60,668 bases of DNA from an uncultured Fluviicola sp. (GTDB lineage Bacteria > Bacteroidota > Bacteroidia > Flavobacteriales_D > Crocinitomicaceae): positions 1 to 60,668 of the forward strand of contig NZ_CABHOL010000046.1 of assembly GCF_902168135.1 (NCBI RefSeq), in the 5' to 3' direction. How positions within the stretch are numbered: the stretch's first letter is position 1; the number at the start of each line of letters is the position of its first letter. Of the stretch, positions 36,063-44,018 are shown one piece after another. The notes beneath the pieces were generated by a model, which saw nothing but the letters and a program-made list of their open reading frames with translations, was not told the DNA's origin and did not search any database. Position numbers and translations under genes: made by a program.

Positions 36063-36560
36063 ATGAAAAAGAGAAGTTTCTTTATCGGCCTTATACTCTT
36101 AGGCGGACTGACCGTTGCTTGTTCAGGCAATACCGAAAAAACAGAAAGCGAAAGCACTGCAATCATGGAAGTTGCGGACGATCCGGAAACGATCAAAGCA
36201 AATGAACAAGCATTAAAGGAATTAAAAGAACAACAGCGCATTGAAGCTGAATCCAGCACATCGATGAAAATCGATAAAGAAATCCATGATTTCGGGAAGG
36301 TAGTGGACGGAGTAGAAAATCATTGTACGTTTACGGTGACAAACACCGGAGACAAGCCTTTGGTACTATCAGATGTAAAAGCAAGCTGCGGATGCACCAC
36401 TCCAAGCAAGCCGGAAGGCCCTATTGCCCCGGGGAAATCAGACAAGATTGAAGTCGGTTTCAAACCCAGCGGAAAAGGAGTCAGCGAAAAAACAATTACA
36501 ATAACTGCAAACACATATCCTCGAATTACCGTGGTAAGAGTGAAAGCAGACGTCCAATAA
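36063..36560 (+). CDS. DUF1573 lipoprotein
   Basis: This is a predicted lipoprotein of 165 residues with the lipobox LTVACSG (Cys about residue 20). A charged linker (25-65) is followed by a single DUF1573 Ig-like domain, HDFGKVVDGVENHCTFTVTNTG, then ASCGCTTPSKPEGPIAPG. The SCGCT motif is typical of the family. DUF1573 domains are common in Bacteroidota envelopes and their role is unknown. It is 2 bp from ctpA, so the two are co-transcribed. Confidence 0.85.
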   Translation: MKKRSFFIGLILLGGLTVACSGNTEKTESESTAIMEVADDPETIKANEQALKELKEQQRIEAESSTSMKIDKEIHDFGKVVDGVENHCTFTVTNTGDKPLVLSDVKASCGCTTPSKPEGPIAPGKSDKIEVGFKPSGKGVSEKTITITANTYPRITVVRVKADVQ

Positions 36561-36573
36561 TTGAAATTTATGC

Positions 36574-36615
36574 AAACATGTAGGGGGTGCGATTAATCGC
36601 ACCCCCTACATGTTT
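36574..36615. repeat. palindrome, copy 6 (CGATTAATCG core)
   Basis: This is a perfect 42-bp palindrome centred at 36594/36595: outer arm AAACAT, then GTAGGGGGTG, then CGATTAATCG. It lies at the convergent junction between the DUF1573 gene (14 bp away) and the next minus-strand gene (2 bp away). The GGGGG/TG change is mirrored on the other side, so pairing is preserved. Confidence 0.95.
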
Positions 36616-36616
36616 A

Positions 36617-37084
36617 TTATAATAGGTTTTTCAAAGAAGCAGATTTCTTAGCATACGATTCAATCGCTGCCTTTGTAGATTCTTTCAACTTGCTGTAACC
36701 GCTCACAATACTAACAACATCTTCCTCAATATTTCCGTTGTATTTCAACTGCTTCGGTGCGTTTTCCTGGATCAGTAAACGCAAAAACCGGTATTCTGCA
36801 TTCCCGTCATTCGATTTGATCTCAGATTCCAATAATTTTTTACCAATACTGAACAGGCTCATTTTGTCCTTAGGCGTTTTTTGGAATTGGGCTGCTTTCA
36901 TTTGCAATGCACCTTTAAAGGCCTTTACCTCAGATGACTCTTTCATGTTTATAATCCCGTCCAATTGTTTCTGAACAATATCTTTCGAATCACTGGCAAG
37001 TGCATTATAAATAGCTTTTCGATCCAATTGAGCCTGCGCATTCAATGTTAGAACAGTAATGAAAATGAAAGTCAGAAATTTCAT
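36617..37084 (-). CDS. small exported helical protein of unknown function
   Basis: This is a 155-residue protein with a signal peptide at 1-19 (FLTFIFITVLTLNAQAQ) and a mostly helical mature part rich in Lys, Ser and Ala. The frame extends up to 37267, but the ATG at 37084 places the signal peptide at the start. I recognise no named family. Similar short exported helical proteins are frequent in Flavobacteriales. It is divergent from the YrdC-like gene, and palindrome copy 6 lies at its 3' end. Confidence 0.65.
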   Translation of the reverse strand: MKFLTFIFITVLTLNAQAQLDRKAIYNALASDSKDIVQKQLDGIINMKESSEVKAFKGALQMKAAQFQKTPKDKMSLFSIGKKLLESEIKSNDGNAEYRFLRLLIQENAPKQLKYNGNIEEDVVSIVSGYSKLKESTKAAIESYAKKSASLKNLL

Positions 37085-37273
37085 AGCGTTTATTTTGTAC
37101 AAAGATACTTTGTTAACTCCAGAATGATGAGTTCTAAATGCAAAAACTACACCAAAACCAGCTACGAAAGATCCAAAAACTTCTGCATGCTGCCGGTTCT
37201 CCGGCACACCGGGATTCAATATTTGCATTCGGCAGCGAATTTTGTTAAATTTATACTTACAAATCATTCAAAG

Positions 37274-37891
37274 ATGTTCATAGAAATTAATCCGGATAAT
37301 ATTGACAACCGTCTCATTCAGCAAGTTGTGGACGAATTGAAAAAAGGAGGAATTATTATTATTCCTACTGATGCGGTTTACGCAGTTGCTTGTGATGTCA
37401 TGAACAAAAAGGGATTGGCAGAACTTGCCCGATGGAAGGATGTGAAACTGTCAAAAGCAAACTTTTCCATCATTTGTTCGGACATGAGCCAGGTTTCGGA
37501 ATATGTAAAGCAGCTAGACAGAAACACTTTCCGTTTATTGAAACATTACCTGCCCGGACCTTTCACATTCATTTTGGATGCCACCAACGAAGTTTCCAAA
37601 CTGTTTGATTCCAGTAAAAAAGAGATCGGTATTCGTATTCCCGACAATAAAATTGTGCAGGCAATTGTAGAGCGTTTGGGAAATCCGATGGCTGTTACCT
37701 CACTTCATGATTCCGAGGATGAAATCATGGATTATTTCGTGGATCCGGCATCTATCTATGAGCGCTACGACGATGAAGTAGCTGTTATTATTGATGGCGG
37801 TCCGGGGAAACTGGATGCTTCAACCATTGTAGATTGCACAAACGGAAATGCTGAAATCATCCGTCAGGGAGTTGGCCAAATAGATTTATGA
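37274..37891 (+). CDS. YrdC/Sua5-family L-threonylcarbamoyladenylate synthase
   Basis: This enzyme makes threonylcarbamoyl-AMP from threonine, bicarbonate and ATP for the t6A modification of ANN-decoding tRNAs. The domain covers the whole protein, with KKGGIIIIPTDAVYAVACD, then PGPFTFILDAT and IGIRIPDN. The frame runs back to 37124, but the ATG at 37274 (MFIEINPDNID) is the natural start, giving 205 residues. This is the short YciO/YrdC type without the Sua5 C-terminal domain; a non-TsaC paralog is possible. The start of the next gene overlaps its stop (ATGA). Confidence 0.85.
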   Translation: MFIEINPDNIDNRLIQQVVDELKKGGIIIIPTDAVYAVACDVMNKKGLAELARWKDVKLSKANFSIICSDMSQVSEYVKQLDRNTFRLLKHYLPGPFTFILDATNEVSKLFDSSKKEIGIRIPDNKIVQAIVERLGNPMAVTSLHDSEDEIMDYFVDPASIYERYDDEVAVIIDGGPGKLDASTIVDCTNGNAEIIRQGVGQIDL

Positions 37892-38454
37892 TTGTCATTA
37901 TAGACTGCGGAAGTTCGAAAACGCCTCTCATTGAATCCATCATTTATGAATTCATGGACACGCGGATTGTTCCTCTTTTTGAATTCCAAAGAGAGCTTCA
38001 CAACGACGCGCTTGGCTTTGTGATTTCCGGAGCTCCCATTCTTATTACGGAAGTTGATACGGAACCATACCTGAAACAATTCGAGTGGCTGAAAACAGAG
38101 ACACTCCCCGTTTTAGGAATTTGTTTCGGCCACCAGATGCTTGGACTAACTTTCGGAGCACTTTCCAACAGGCAGCGAGAAGACCGTGACTGGCAAATTA
38201 TCGAGGTGATTACAGACTGCCCGCTTTTCGACAAACTTCCAACGGAGATCGAATTGATGGAAGATCATTGCGAAGCAATCAGTATTCCTGCGGATTTTAT
38301 CCACACAGCCGTTTCTGATGCGACCGTAAACGAAGGAATGATGCACAAAAGCCTTCCGCTTTACGGCGTACAATTCCATCCGGAAGTATCCGGGAATCAC
38401 GGCGTTATTATTCTTGAAAACTTTGTTCATATTTGTGAACGCCATTCGAAATAG
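37888..38454 (+). CDS. class I glutamine amidotransferase-like protein
   Basis: This is a stand-alone GATase of 188 residues, like the amidotransferase half of GMP synthase. The catalytic triad is intact: Cys79 (GICFGHQ), His164 and Glu166 (FHPE). Normally such a domain passes ammonia to a synthetase partner, which is not encoded next to it. It overlaps the YrdC-like gene by 4 bp (ATGA). A role coupled to that gene is possible but not known. It is soluble, with no signal. Confidence 0.82.
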   Translation: MIVIIDCGSSKTPLIESIIYEFMDTRIVPLFEFQRELHNDALGFVISGAPILITEVDTEPYLKQFEWLKTETLPVLGICFGHQMLGLTFGALSNRQREDRDWQIIEVITDCPLFDKLPTEIELMEDHCEAISIPADFIHTAVSDATVNEGMMHKSLPLYGVQFHPEVSGNHGVIILENFVHICERHSK

Positions 38455-38482
38455 AAGCACAATAATTTCCGATTTTTGATTC

Positions 38483-39715
38483 ATGGTATTGAATCGAGTT
38501 TGGATTGGGATGTTCGTCATCGCAATCATTATGGGGTTTTCAAAACTTCTGTTTTGGCAGGATACTTTCATTCTTCAAAAAATGATGGATGCACTGTTTG
38601 AAGCCGCTAAGTCTGCATTTGAACTTGCACTGTACATGACAGGAATTCTTGCACTCTGGATGGGGTTGATGAAAATCGGTGAAGATAGTGGTGCGGTAAA
38701 CATACTTTCACGCATGGTCTATCCACTCTTTTCGAAATTATTTCCTGACATCCCTAAAAATCACCCTGCAATGGGAAGTATTATGCTGAATTTCTCTGCA
38801 AACATGCTCGGATTGGATAATGCCGCTACACCTGCAGGATTGAGAGCGATGCAACAATTACAGGATATCAATCCGGAAAAAGAAACTGCATCGAATGCCC
38901 AAATCATGTTCCTGGTGTTGAACGCTTCCGGATTAACGATCATACCCGTATCCATTCTTGCTACGCGTGCAGCTGAAAATTCTCAAAATCCGGCATCTGT
39001 TTTCATTCCTATCTTGCTTACAACCTATTTTGCTACGTTAGGCGGGCTAATTTTCGTTGCTATTCGTCAAAAAATCAATCTGTTTCAAAGAAATATCCTG
39101 CTCTACATCGGAGGTTTAACAACATTAATCATCGGATTGCTTTGGTACCTCAACGGACACCCTAAGGAAATTGATACTATTTCCAGAGTTCTCAGTACAA
39201 CGATTATTTTCGGATTCATTACCTTTTTTATCGTTATGGCTCTTAAGTCTAAAATTCAAGCCTATGAGTCATTTATTGAAGGAGCAAAAGGTGGATTTCA
39301 GGTTGCGCTGAATATTGTTCCCTATTTGGTTGCGATGCTCTGTGCAGTTGCCCTGTTTCGTTCCTGTGGAGCTCTGGAAGATCTGATAAACAACGCGAAG
39401 TACCTGCTAACAATCGCTGGCATAAAAGCGCTGGAGTTTGTCGATGCACTTCCTGTAATACTCATGAAACCCTTCTCAGGATCCGGAGCACGCGGATTGA
39501 TGGTAGAAAACATGAAAGCTTTCGGGCCTGATTCATTTGTCAGCAACTTATCGGCAACTTTCCAGGGAAGTACAGAGACTACTTTTTATGTTTTATCCGT
39601 ATATTTCGGTTCGGTAGGGATCAAAAAGACTCGCTACGCGGCAACAGCAGGATTATTCTGCGATTTAGTAGGTGCCATAGCAGCCGTATTGATCGCTTAT
39701 TTATTTTTCTCATAA
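38483..39715 (+). CDS. SpmA-SpmB fusion, nucleoside-recognition membrane protein
   Basis: This is a 410-residue membrane protein with about ten helices and two Gate (nucleoside-recognition) domains. The N-terminal half (about 1-220) resembles spore maturation protein SpmA (IGEDSGAVNILSRMVYPLFSKLFPDIPKNHPAMG, with LDNAATPAGLRAM). The C-terminal half (about 240-410) resembles SpmB (KPFSGSGARGLM, with ATFQGSTETTFY and YFGSVGIKKTRYA). In Bacillus these are separate and act in spore-cortex dehydration. The organism here does not sporulate, so the role must differ; transport is the general guess. It lies in a tight forward cluster. Confidence 0.88.
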   Translation: MVLNRVWIGMFVIAIIMGFSKLLFWQDTFILQKMMDALFEAAKSAFELALYMTGILALWMGLMKIGEDSGAVNILSRMVYPLFSKLFPDIPKNHPAMGSIMLNFSANMLGLDNAATPAGLRAMQQLQDINPEKETASNAQIMFLVLNASGLTIIPVSILATRAAENSQNPASVFIPILLTTYFATLGGLIFVAIRQKINLFQRNILLYIGGLTTLIIGLLWYLNGHPKEIDTISRVLSTTIIFGFITFFIVMALKSKIQAYESFIEGAKGGFQVALNIVPYLVAMLCAVALFRSCGALEDLINNAKYLLTIAGIKALEFVDALPVILMKPFSGSGARGLMVENMKAFGPDSFVSNLSATFQGSTETTFYVLSVYFGSVGIKKTRYAATAGLFCDLVGAIAAVLIAYLFFS

Positions 39716-39716
39716 T

Positions 39717-40217
39717 ATGAATTGGTTTAAACGCATATTTGGAAAAGAGCCTTTAGAGGAAAAGAAAAAGGTGGAGGTGAAAAAGGCAGACATTGCGTTC
39801 GCGGAGTTTAATTATCCGACCAAAATTATCCTTGCCTGGATCAAAGCACTTGAAGGACATAAGGAACTGGAAAAATTTCTTTACGACAACGGTTACGAAG
39901 AAATCTTCTTTCTAAATCAGGCACTCACTCTCAAACAGGAAGCCCGGGATTGGCTGCTTGCAAACGGATATCCGCACTTAATGGCTTTCGTAAATGCCGC
40001 CGAGGGAAATGAAAGCGCCCAGCACTGGCTCCAGGTTCACGGATTTGAATTCCTATACCACGCCGCAATGGCTGTAGACGGTGAAGAAACCAGTTTTAAA
40101 TGGCTGAACCTGAATACCGATGAATTCACTTTCGGGCTGATCAAAACTATTAAAAATGTAAAAGACAAGATCGAATTCAATCACAACGATATGTATTCTT
40201 TCGGAAAAGATCTCTAA
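39717..40217 (+). CDS. soluble repeat-containing protein of unknown function
   Basis: This is a 166-residue soluble protein with no family that I recognise. After a basic start (MNWFKRIFGKE) it shows about three related helical units built around W-L-x3-G-Y/F (LEKFLYDNGYEEI, RDWLLANGYPHL, QHWLQVHGFEFL), each followed by a helix. It starts 1 bp after the SpmAB stop and ends 1 bp before the GNAT start, so it is clearly part of that transcript. Confidence 0.65.
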   Translation: MNWFKRIFGKEPLEEKKKVEVKKADIAFAEFNYPTKIILAWIKALEGHKELEKFLYDNGYEEIFFLNQALTLKQEARDWLLANGYPHLMAFVNAAEGNESAQHWLQVHGFEFLYHAAMAVDGEETSFKWLNLNTDEFTFGLIKTIKNVKDKIEFNHNDMYSFGKDL

Positions 40218-40218
40218 T

Positions 40219-40719
40219 ATGATTCACATTCGCTTAGCCGAAAAAAAGGATGTTACTTCCATATGGGAAGTTGCTGAAAAAACCTGGCCCGTTTCTTACA
40301 AAGATGTTATTTCTGCGGAACAAATCCGGTATATGCTCGATCTCATGTATAGTGCAGAAAAAATTGAAGCGGCGATCAACGATCCATCCCAGGCTTTCTG
40401 GCTTGCTGAAGAAAATGGGAAAGTCCTTGGTTTTTGCGGGATCGAACACGGATACCCTGAATCCCGAGTTACACGCATCCATAAGTTGTACATCCTTCCT
40501 GAAACACAAGGTTCCGGAATTGGTAAAATCCTGGTTGATCACGTGGCAAAAGAAGCGCTGAAATGCGGTTGTACAAAACTTCACCTTAACGTGAACAAAC
40601 GGAATACTGCAGTCGGATTCTATCAAAAGAACGGTTTTGTTACTGATCACGAAGAAGTCCTTGATATCGGTAACGGATATGTGATGGATGATTTTGTGAT
40701 GGTAAAAGAATTGAATTGA
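40219..40719 (+). CDS. GNAT-family N-acetyltransferase
   Basis: This 166-residue acetyltransferase has the acetyl-CoA motif A at about residues 92-106 (LYILPETQGSGIGKIL, with Q-x-x-G-x-G/A) and motif B with the typical Asn and Tyr (NVNKRNTAVGFYQKNGF). The substrate is unknown; the shape suits small amines or ribosomal/polyamine-type targets. It begins 1 bp after the preceding gene. Confidence 0.88.
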   Translation: MIHIRLAEKKDVTSIWEVAEKTWPVSYKDVISAEQIRYMLDLMYSAEKIEAAINDPSQAFWLAEENGKVLGFCGIEHGYPESRVTRIHKLYILPETQGSGIGKILVDHVAKEALKCGCTKLHLNVNKRNTAVGFYQKNGFVTDHEEVLDIGNGYVMDDFVMVKELN

Positions 40720-40748
40720 TTTTTGTAACTTGTTAAAAAAAGAACACC

Positions 40749-41084
40749 ATGAACTATCTGTTTTCAGGAATCATATTGTCCCTTGCTCTTGCCTCCTGCA
40801 TGGGAAACAACGTAGTGAAAAAAAAACGTAACCTGAAGTTTGAATGTACCAATGACTTTCAGGTATCTTTTTCAGAAGATATTACTTTCCTGAATGGTGA
40901 CAGCACCGGTAAAATTACCGTAAGAGTTCGGAGTCCGCGATTAGACGGAGAATACCAAATGGAACAAGCACCTGCAGCAAGTGGTGTGAAATACGTATCT
41001 AAAAACGGAAAATACATTTTCTGGGAGCACCAGGGAGAGTTTAGCTTTGGAACGGAAGACTCTACTTACTGTTTGTGTAAATAA
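40749..41084 (+). CDS. small predicted lipoprotein
   Basis: This 111-residue protein has a lipoprotein signal (FSGIILSLALASC, lipobox LASC, Cys about residue 17) and a small beta-rich domain with many charged residues. I recognise no family. It ends the forward cluster; the convergent gene ends 4 bp beyond its stop, so transcription from both sides meets here without a visible terminator. Confidence 0.65.
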   Translation: MNYLFSGIILSLALASCMGNNVVKKKRNLKFECTNDFQVSFSEDITFLNGDSTGKITVRVRSPRLDGEYQMEQAPAASGVKYVSKNGKYIFWEHQGEFSFGTEDSTYCLCK

Positions 41085-41088
41085 AAGT

Positions 41089-41607
41089 TCAACTTTTATT
41101 TGGTTTTCGAATAAAGATCTGAAGGATTAAAAATGGAAGTATCGCTGCCAGGATAAACAGCACATCGAAATAGAACCTAAAAGGTGGAAAAACAGCATAG
41201 CCTGGTAAAAAAGGATTAGCATCTTTTAATGAGCTTGGTAATGAGAACATCCATTCAAAACCCAGCAAACAAATCAGGACTAAAAAACAAAGCATTGTGG
41301 TTAATATCATCAAATAAGGGATAAACCCACGTTGCTGAAAACGCCTCTTCCAAAGATAGAATGCAGTAATAGCAGTACTTGAAATCGAAATTGCTGCAAT
41401 CAGGGAATGTAATTCAAAACCTATGACATACCTTGTCCGGAACGAAAAGTACTTACTGATTAAATGGATAATATCTGAAAAACAAAGTAAACTGAATACA
41501 AATGCGAGCAGAAAAAGTGAACGGGCAACGACTTTAACAACAGGATCGCTTTTCTGCTGTGCAGTCGGATGAATCACATTTAAATCATCAATCGGATTTT
41601 CTTCCAT
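41089..41607 (-). CDS. four-helix membrane protein of unknown function
   Basis: This is a 172-residue membrane protein. A polar start (1-25) is followed by four helices at about 28-48, 65-82, 93-115 and 148-166, with a periplasmic or cytosolic loop between helices 3 and 4. It has no recognised motif. It is the last gene of a minus-strand cluster, 6 bp after the Smr gene. Confidence 0.65.
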   Translation of the reverse strand: MEENPIDDLNVIHPTAQQKSDPVVKVVARSLFLLAFVFSLLCFSDIIHLISKYFSFRTRYVIGFELHSLIAAISISSTAITAFYLWKRRFQQRGFIPYLMILTTMLCFLVLICLLGFEWMFSLPSSLKDANPFLPGYAVFPPFRFYFDVLFILAAILPFLILQIFIRKPNKS

Positions 41608-41613
41608 AAGAAA

Positions 41614-42159
41614 TCACCAATTCGGGTGAAATTCAATAGCAGTTGCTCCTTTGCCGTATTCCAGGAAATCAGCATCATAGACTTCAATTTGGTCTTGCTG
41701 TGCCAAATAGGTACGGATCTCATTTTTGAGCACTCCTTCTCCTACTCCATGAATAACAACTAATTTGTGAACGGATTGATTCTTTGCCTTCTTGAAAGTC
41801 GCACGAAATTCAGCCATTTGCTTTAATAGGATTTCCGTATTCGACAGGCCTTGTGTGGACTCCAGGATTTCTTCAATGTGCAGGTCGATTTCCCAAACGG
41901 TACGTGGTTTCTTTACTCCAGTGCGCTCCTGAATCACCCGGAAAGTTGTTTCAGGCTCCAGGTCTTCTTTGGAGATCGTTATTTCATCATCTGCATACTT
42001 TTCAGAATGGATAAAAACCAATTCATTCAAAGGAAACCAACGGTCAAAGCCGGAGTCATCCGTAACCTGCGCACGGTTTTTCTCCAAACTCAAAATTACA
42101 CCATCTCCTTTTTCATACAAAAAAGAAACTTTCTGCCCGATCTTAAACATAAAAACCAT
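41614..42159 (-). CDS. Smr-domain protein (DUF2027-like)
   Basis: This is a 181-residue protein with an N-terminal beta-barrel-like domain (about 1-65, FKIGQKVSFLYEKGDGVILSL) of the DUF2027 kind and a C-terminal Smr domain (about 95-178). The Smr hallmarks are EIDLHIEEI (LDxH-type) and VVIHGVGEGVLKNEI (HGxG). Smr domains nick or bind nucleic acid, and ribosome rescue or DNA roles are known for relatives. The start may be the ATG at 42150 (MFKIG). The annotated start overlaps the site-2 protease gene by 17 bp. Confidence 0.88.
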   Translation of the reverse strand: MVFMFKIGQKVSFLYEKGDGVILSLEKNRAQVTDDSGFDRWFPLNELVFIHSEKYADDEITISKEDLEPETTFRVIQERTGVKKPRTVWEIDLHIEEILESTQGLSNTEILLKQMAEFRATFKKAKNQSVHKLVVIHGVGEGVLKNEIRTYLAQQDQIEVYDADFLEYGKGATAIEFHPNW

Positions 42160-43090
42160 TAAATACTCCCCGACTCCACATCAGGTAAATCGGGCCAAAA
42201 ATAGCCAAAATCCAGGCAATAATTACGATTACTTTCATAAACGCATTCACATCCTGGGTCATTGGAGGAACCAACATATTCTTAACCTCATTGGCAACAA
42301 CCGTTTTGGTATCCTCTCCTTCCATGTTCTCTACAAAACGGCGAAGTCCCGGTGTGTTTTCAAGTACATGGTTCTTTACAAAATGATAAGAACGGTCCGA
42401 AAGATTATCGTATGTCGAATTAAAATTCACTTCATCTTCTTTCAGTCCTTTATGGATCAGGTAACGACGGTGCAGACTTCTAACCTGGAATCCCATCAGG
42501 AATCCAAATAACATAATCACATAGAATTCAAAGAAATAACCGATCGCTATTAAAGCCATGGATGAAATGAATGAGAAAATGACCTGGAACAATTCAATGC
42601 GCTCAAAAAATAAAATACTCAGCATACGACCGCCGTCCAAAGGAAGAATCGGAAGCAGGTTCAAAATATTAACTGCAAAGAGAATCATGGCTGTTTCGAC
42701 CATCCAATGAATTTCGTAGTGAAACCCTAAAAGCCATAAAGCTATTCCGACAATAATTCCCGGAAGCGGTCCTGCCAGTATCACCATTAAACTTTCCCGC
42801 TGGCGGTAAGATTCTTTATGTCCGTGGACAAAAGCCCCCATTAATGGAAGGAACAGCATGCGAACATTCTCATACCCGTACAATTTCATAAACAGGTAAT
42901 GCCCGCCTTCATGCAGGATCAGAACAGCAACTAATTCTATCAGGAAGACAAACTGGTTATCGAAAAAAACCAGGAAACTCAAAACAAAAAGCATCAAAGA
43001 GAATACCGTTACGGCAATGTGTCCTTGCCTGATAGGCTCCTTTTCCAAAAATGGTTTTGGCGGATAGAGAGAATTAAAGTCGTTGTCCAT
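42143..43090 (-). CDS. site-2 protease family (M50) membrane metallopeptidase
   Basis: This is a 315-residue intramembrane zinc peptidase with about six helices. The zinc-binding HEGGH is at about residue 60 (LILHEGGHYLF), and the third ligand is the Asp in NLLPILPLDGG (about 147). No PDZ domain is seen. Family members cleave anti-sigma factors or other membrane proteins within the bilayer. It lies in a minus-strand cluster between WD40 and Smr genes, and its substrate is unknown. Confidence 0.87.
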   Translation of the reverse strand: MDNDFNSLYPPKPFLEKEPIRQGHIAVTVFSLMLFVLSFLVFFDNQFVFLIELVAVLILHEGGHYLFMKLYGYENVRMLFLPLMGAFVHGHKESYRQRESLMVILAGPLPGIIVGIALWLLGFHYEIHWMVETAMILFAVNILNLLPILPLDGGRMLSILFFERIELFQVIFSFISSMALIAIGYFFEFYVIMLFGFLMGFQVRSLHRRYLIHKGLKEDEVNFNSTYDNLSDRSYHFVKNHVLENTPGLRRFVENMEGEDTKTVVANEVKNMLVPPMTQDVNAFMKVIVIIAWILAIFGPIYLMWSRGVFNGFYV

Positions 43091-43124
43091 AATGACACTA
43101 ATTTACAAAATAACTTTCTCAGAA

Positions 43125-44018
43125 TCAATTATCGGAATGTAAAATTACGGGGGCTTTTTTCCAAACAACGATTTTTTTATCATCGCCGTAACTGACAAAG
43201 GTTTGGTTGTCTACAAATACTAATCCGTTAACAGAGCGATTGTGACCGCCGTCTTTGAACTCAATGCGCTGATCCACTTTTGAAAAATCCGGACTCCAAA
43301 TTTTTATCGTTTTATCCATAGAAGCCGTTACAAATTGATTTCCAACACGAATCAATCCATAAATCGTTTGATAATGAGCCGGGATTCTTTTAATGATCTC
43401 GTAAACTGAATTGCTGATTACAAGATGCGCATCTCTCCCACCGGTAATCAATTCGTTTTTTTGCATGTCTGCATAAAGCACATTGCTCCCTAGTTCATTG
43501 GGTTCCCAGGATGCCAGTTCATTCCAGTTCTCACAGGAAAAAACAAGTACACCGATCAATTGTGTGCTGACGTAACAATTATTGTTTACAATACTCAGTG
43601 TCCGGATCTTTCCGGCAGCCAAAGGAAGGTGCAAAATCCGTTTTCCGGTCTGCAGTTCCAAAACCACCAGGTTTCCTTCGGAATCGCCCGCTACCAACCA
43701 ACCATGTTTTGTATCAATTGATAAAGAAAACCACGCATTGCCGAAGAAATTGTGTTCCCAGGCCATATTTTTGGTTTCGGTGTCAATCCCCAACAAAGTA
43801 CCGTCAGTACATCCGATAAAGCAAAACCCTTCACCGGCCTTCAATGCATAAGCCGCATGCTCTAATTTTACAGTAAATGAAGAATCCTGTAATCCTTCGG
43901 TAAGATCCCAGCGTGTCACATATTTATCACCGGAAGAGCTGTATAAAAAATTTCCATCCCAGGAAGCCGCATAAATCGGTCCTGCATGTCCGTTCAATAC
44001 AACTTTAGCCTGGAACAT
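43125..44018 (-). CDS. WD40-repeat protein
   Basis: This 297-residue protein has about seven beta-propeller blades with recognisable HxGPIYAASWDGNFLYSSSGDKYVTRWDL and VTASMDKTIKIWSPD patterns (the GH-WD spacing is loose in the middle blades). It is probably a soluble scaffold. Its ATG shares a base with the comA stop (TAATG), so the two are translationally coupled. Its partner proteins are unknown. Confidence 0.85.
   Translation of the reverse strand: MFQAKVVLNGHAGPIYAASWDGNFLYSSSGDKYVTRWDLTEGLQDSSFTVKLEHAAYALKAGEGFCFIGCTDGTLLGIDTETKNMAWEHNFFGNAWFSLSIDTKHGWLVAGDSEGNLVVLELQTGKRILHLPLAAGKIRTLSIVNNNCYVSTQLIGVLVFSCENWNELASWEPNELGSNVLYADMQKNELITGGRDAHLVISNSVYEIIKRIPAHYQTIYGLIRVGNQFVTASMDKTIKIWSPDFSKVDQRIEFKDGGHNRSVNGLVFVDNQTFVSYGDDKKIVVWKKAPVILHSDN

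Noticed and set aside
41969-42511. 180-residue plus-strand frame across the Smr and site-2 protease genes
   Set aside because: It is antisense to two well-supported genes and has no recognisable features.
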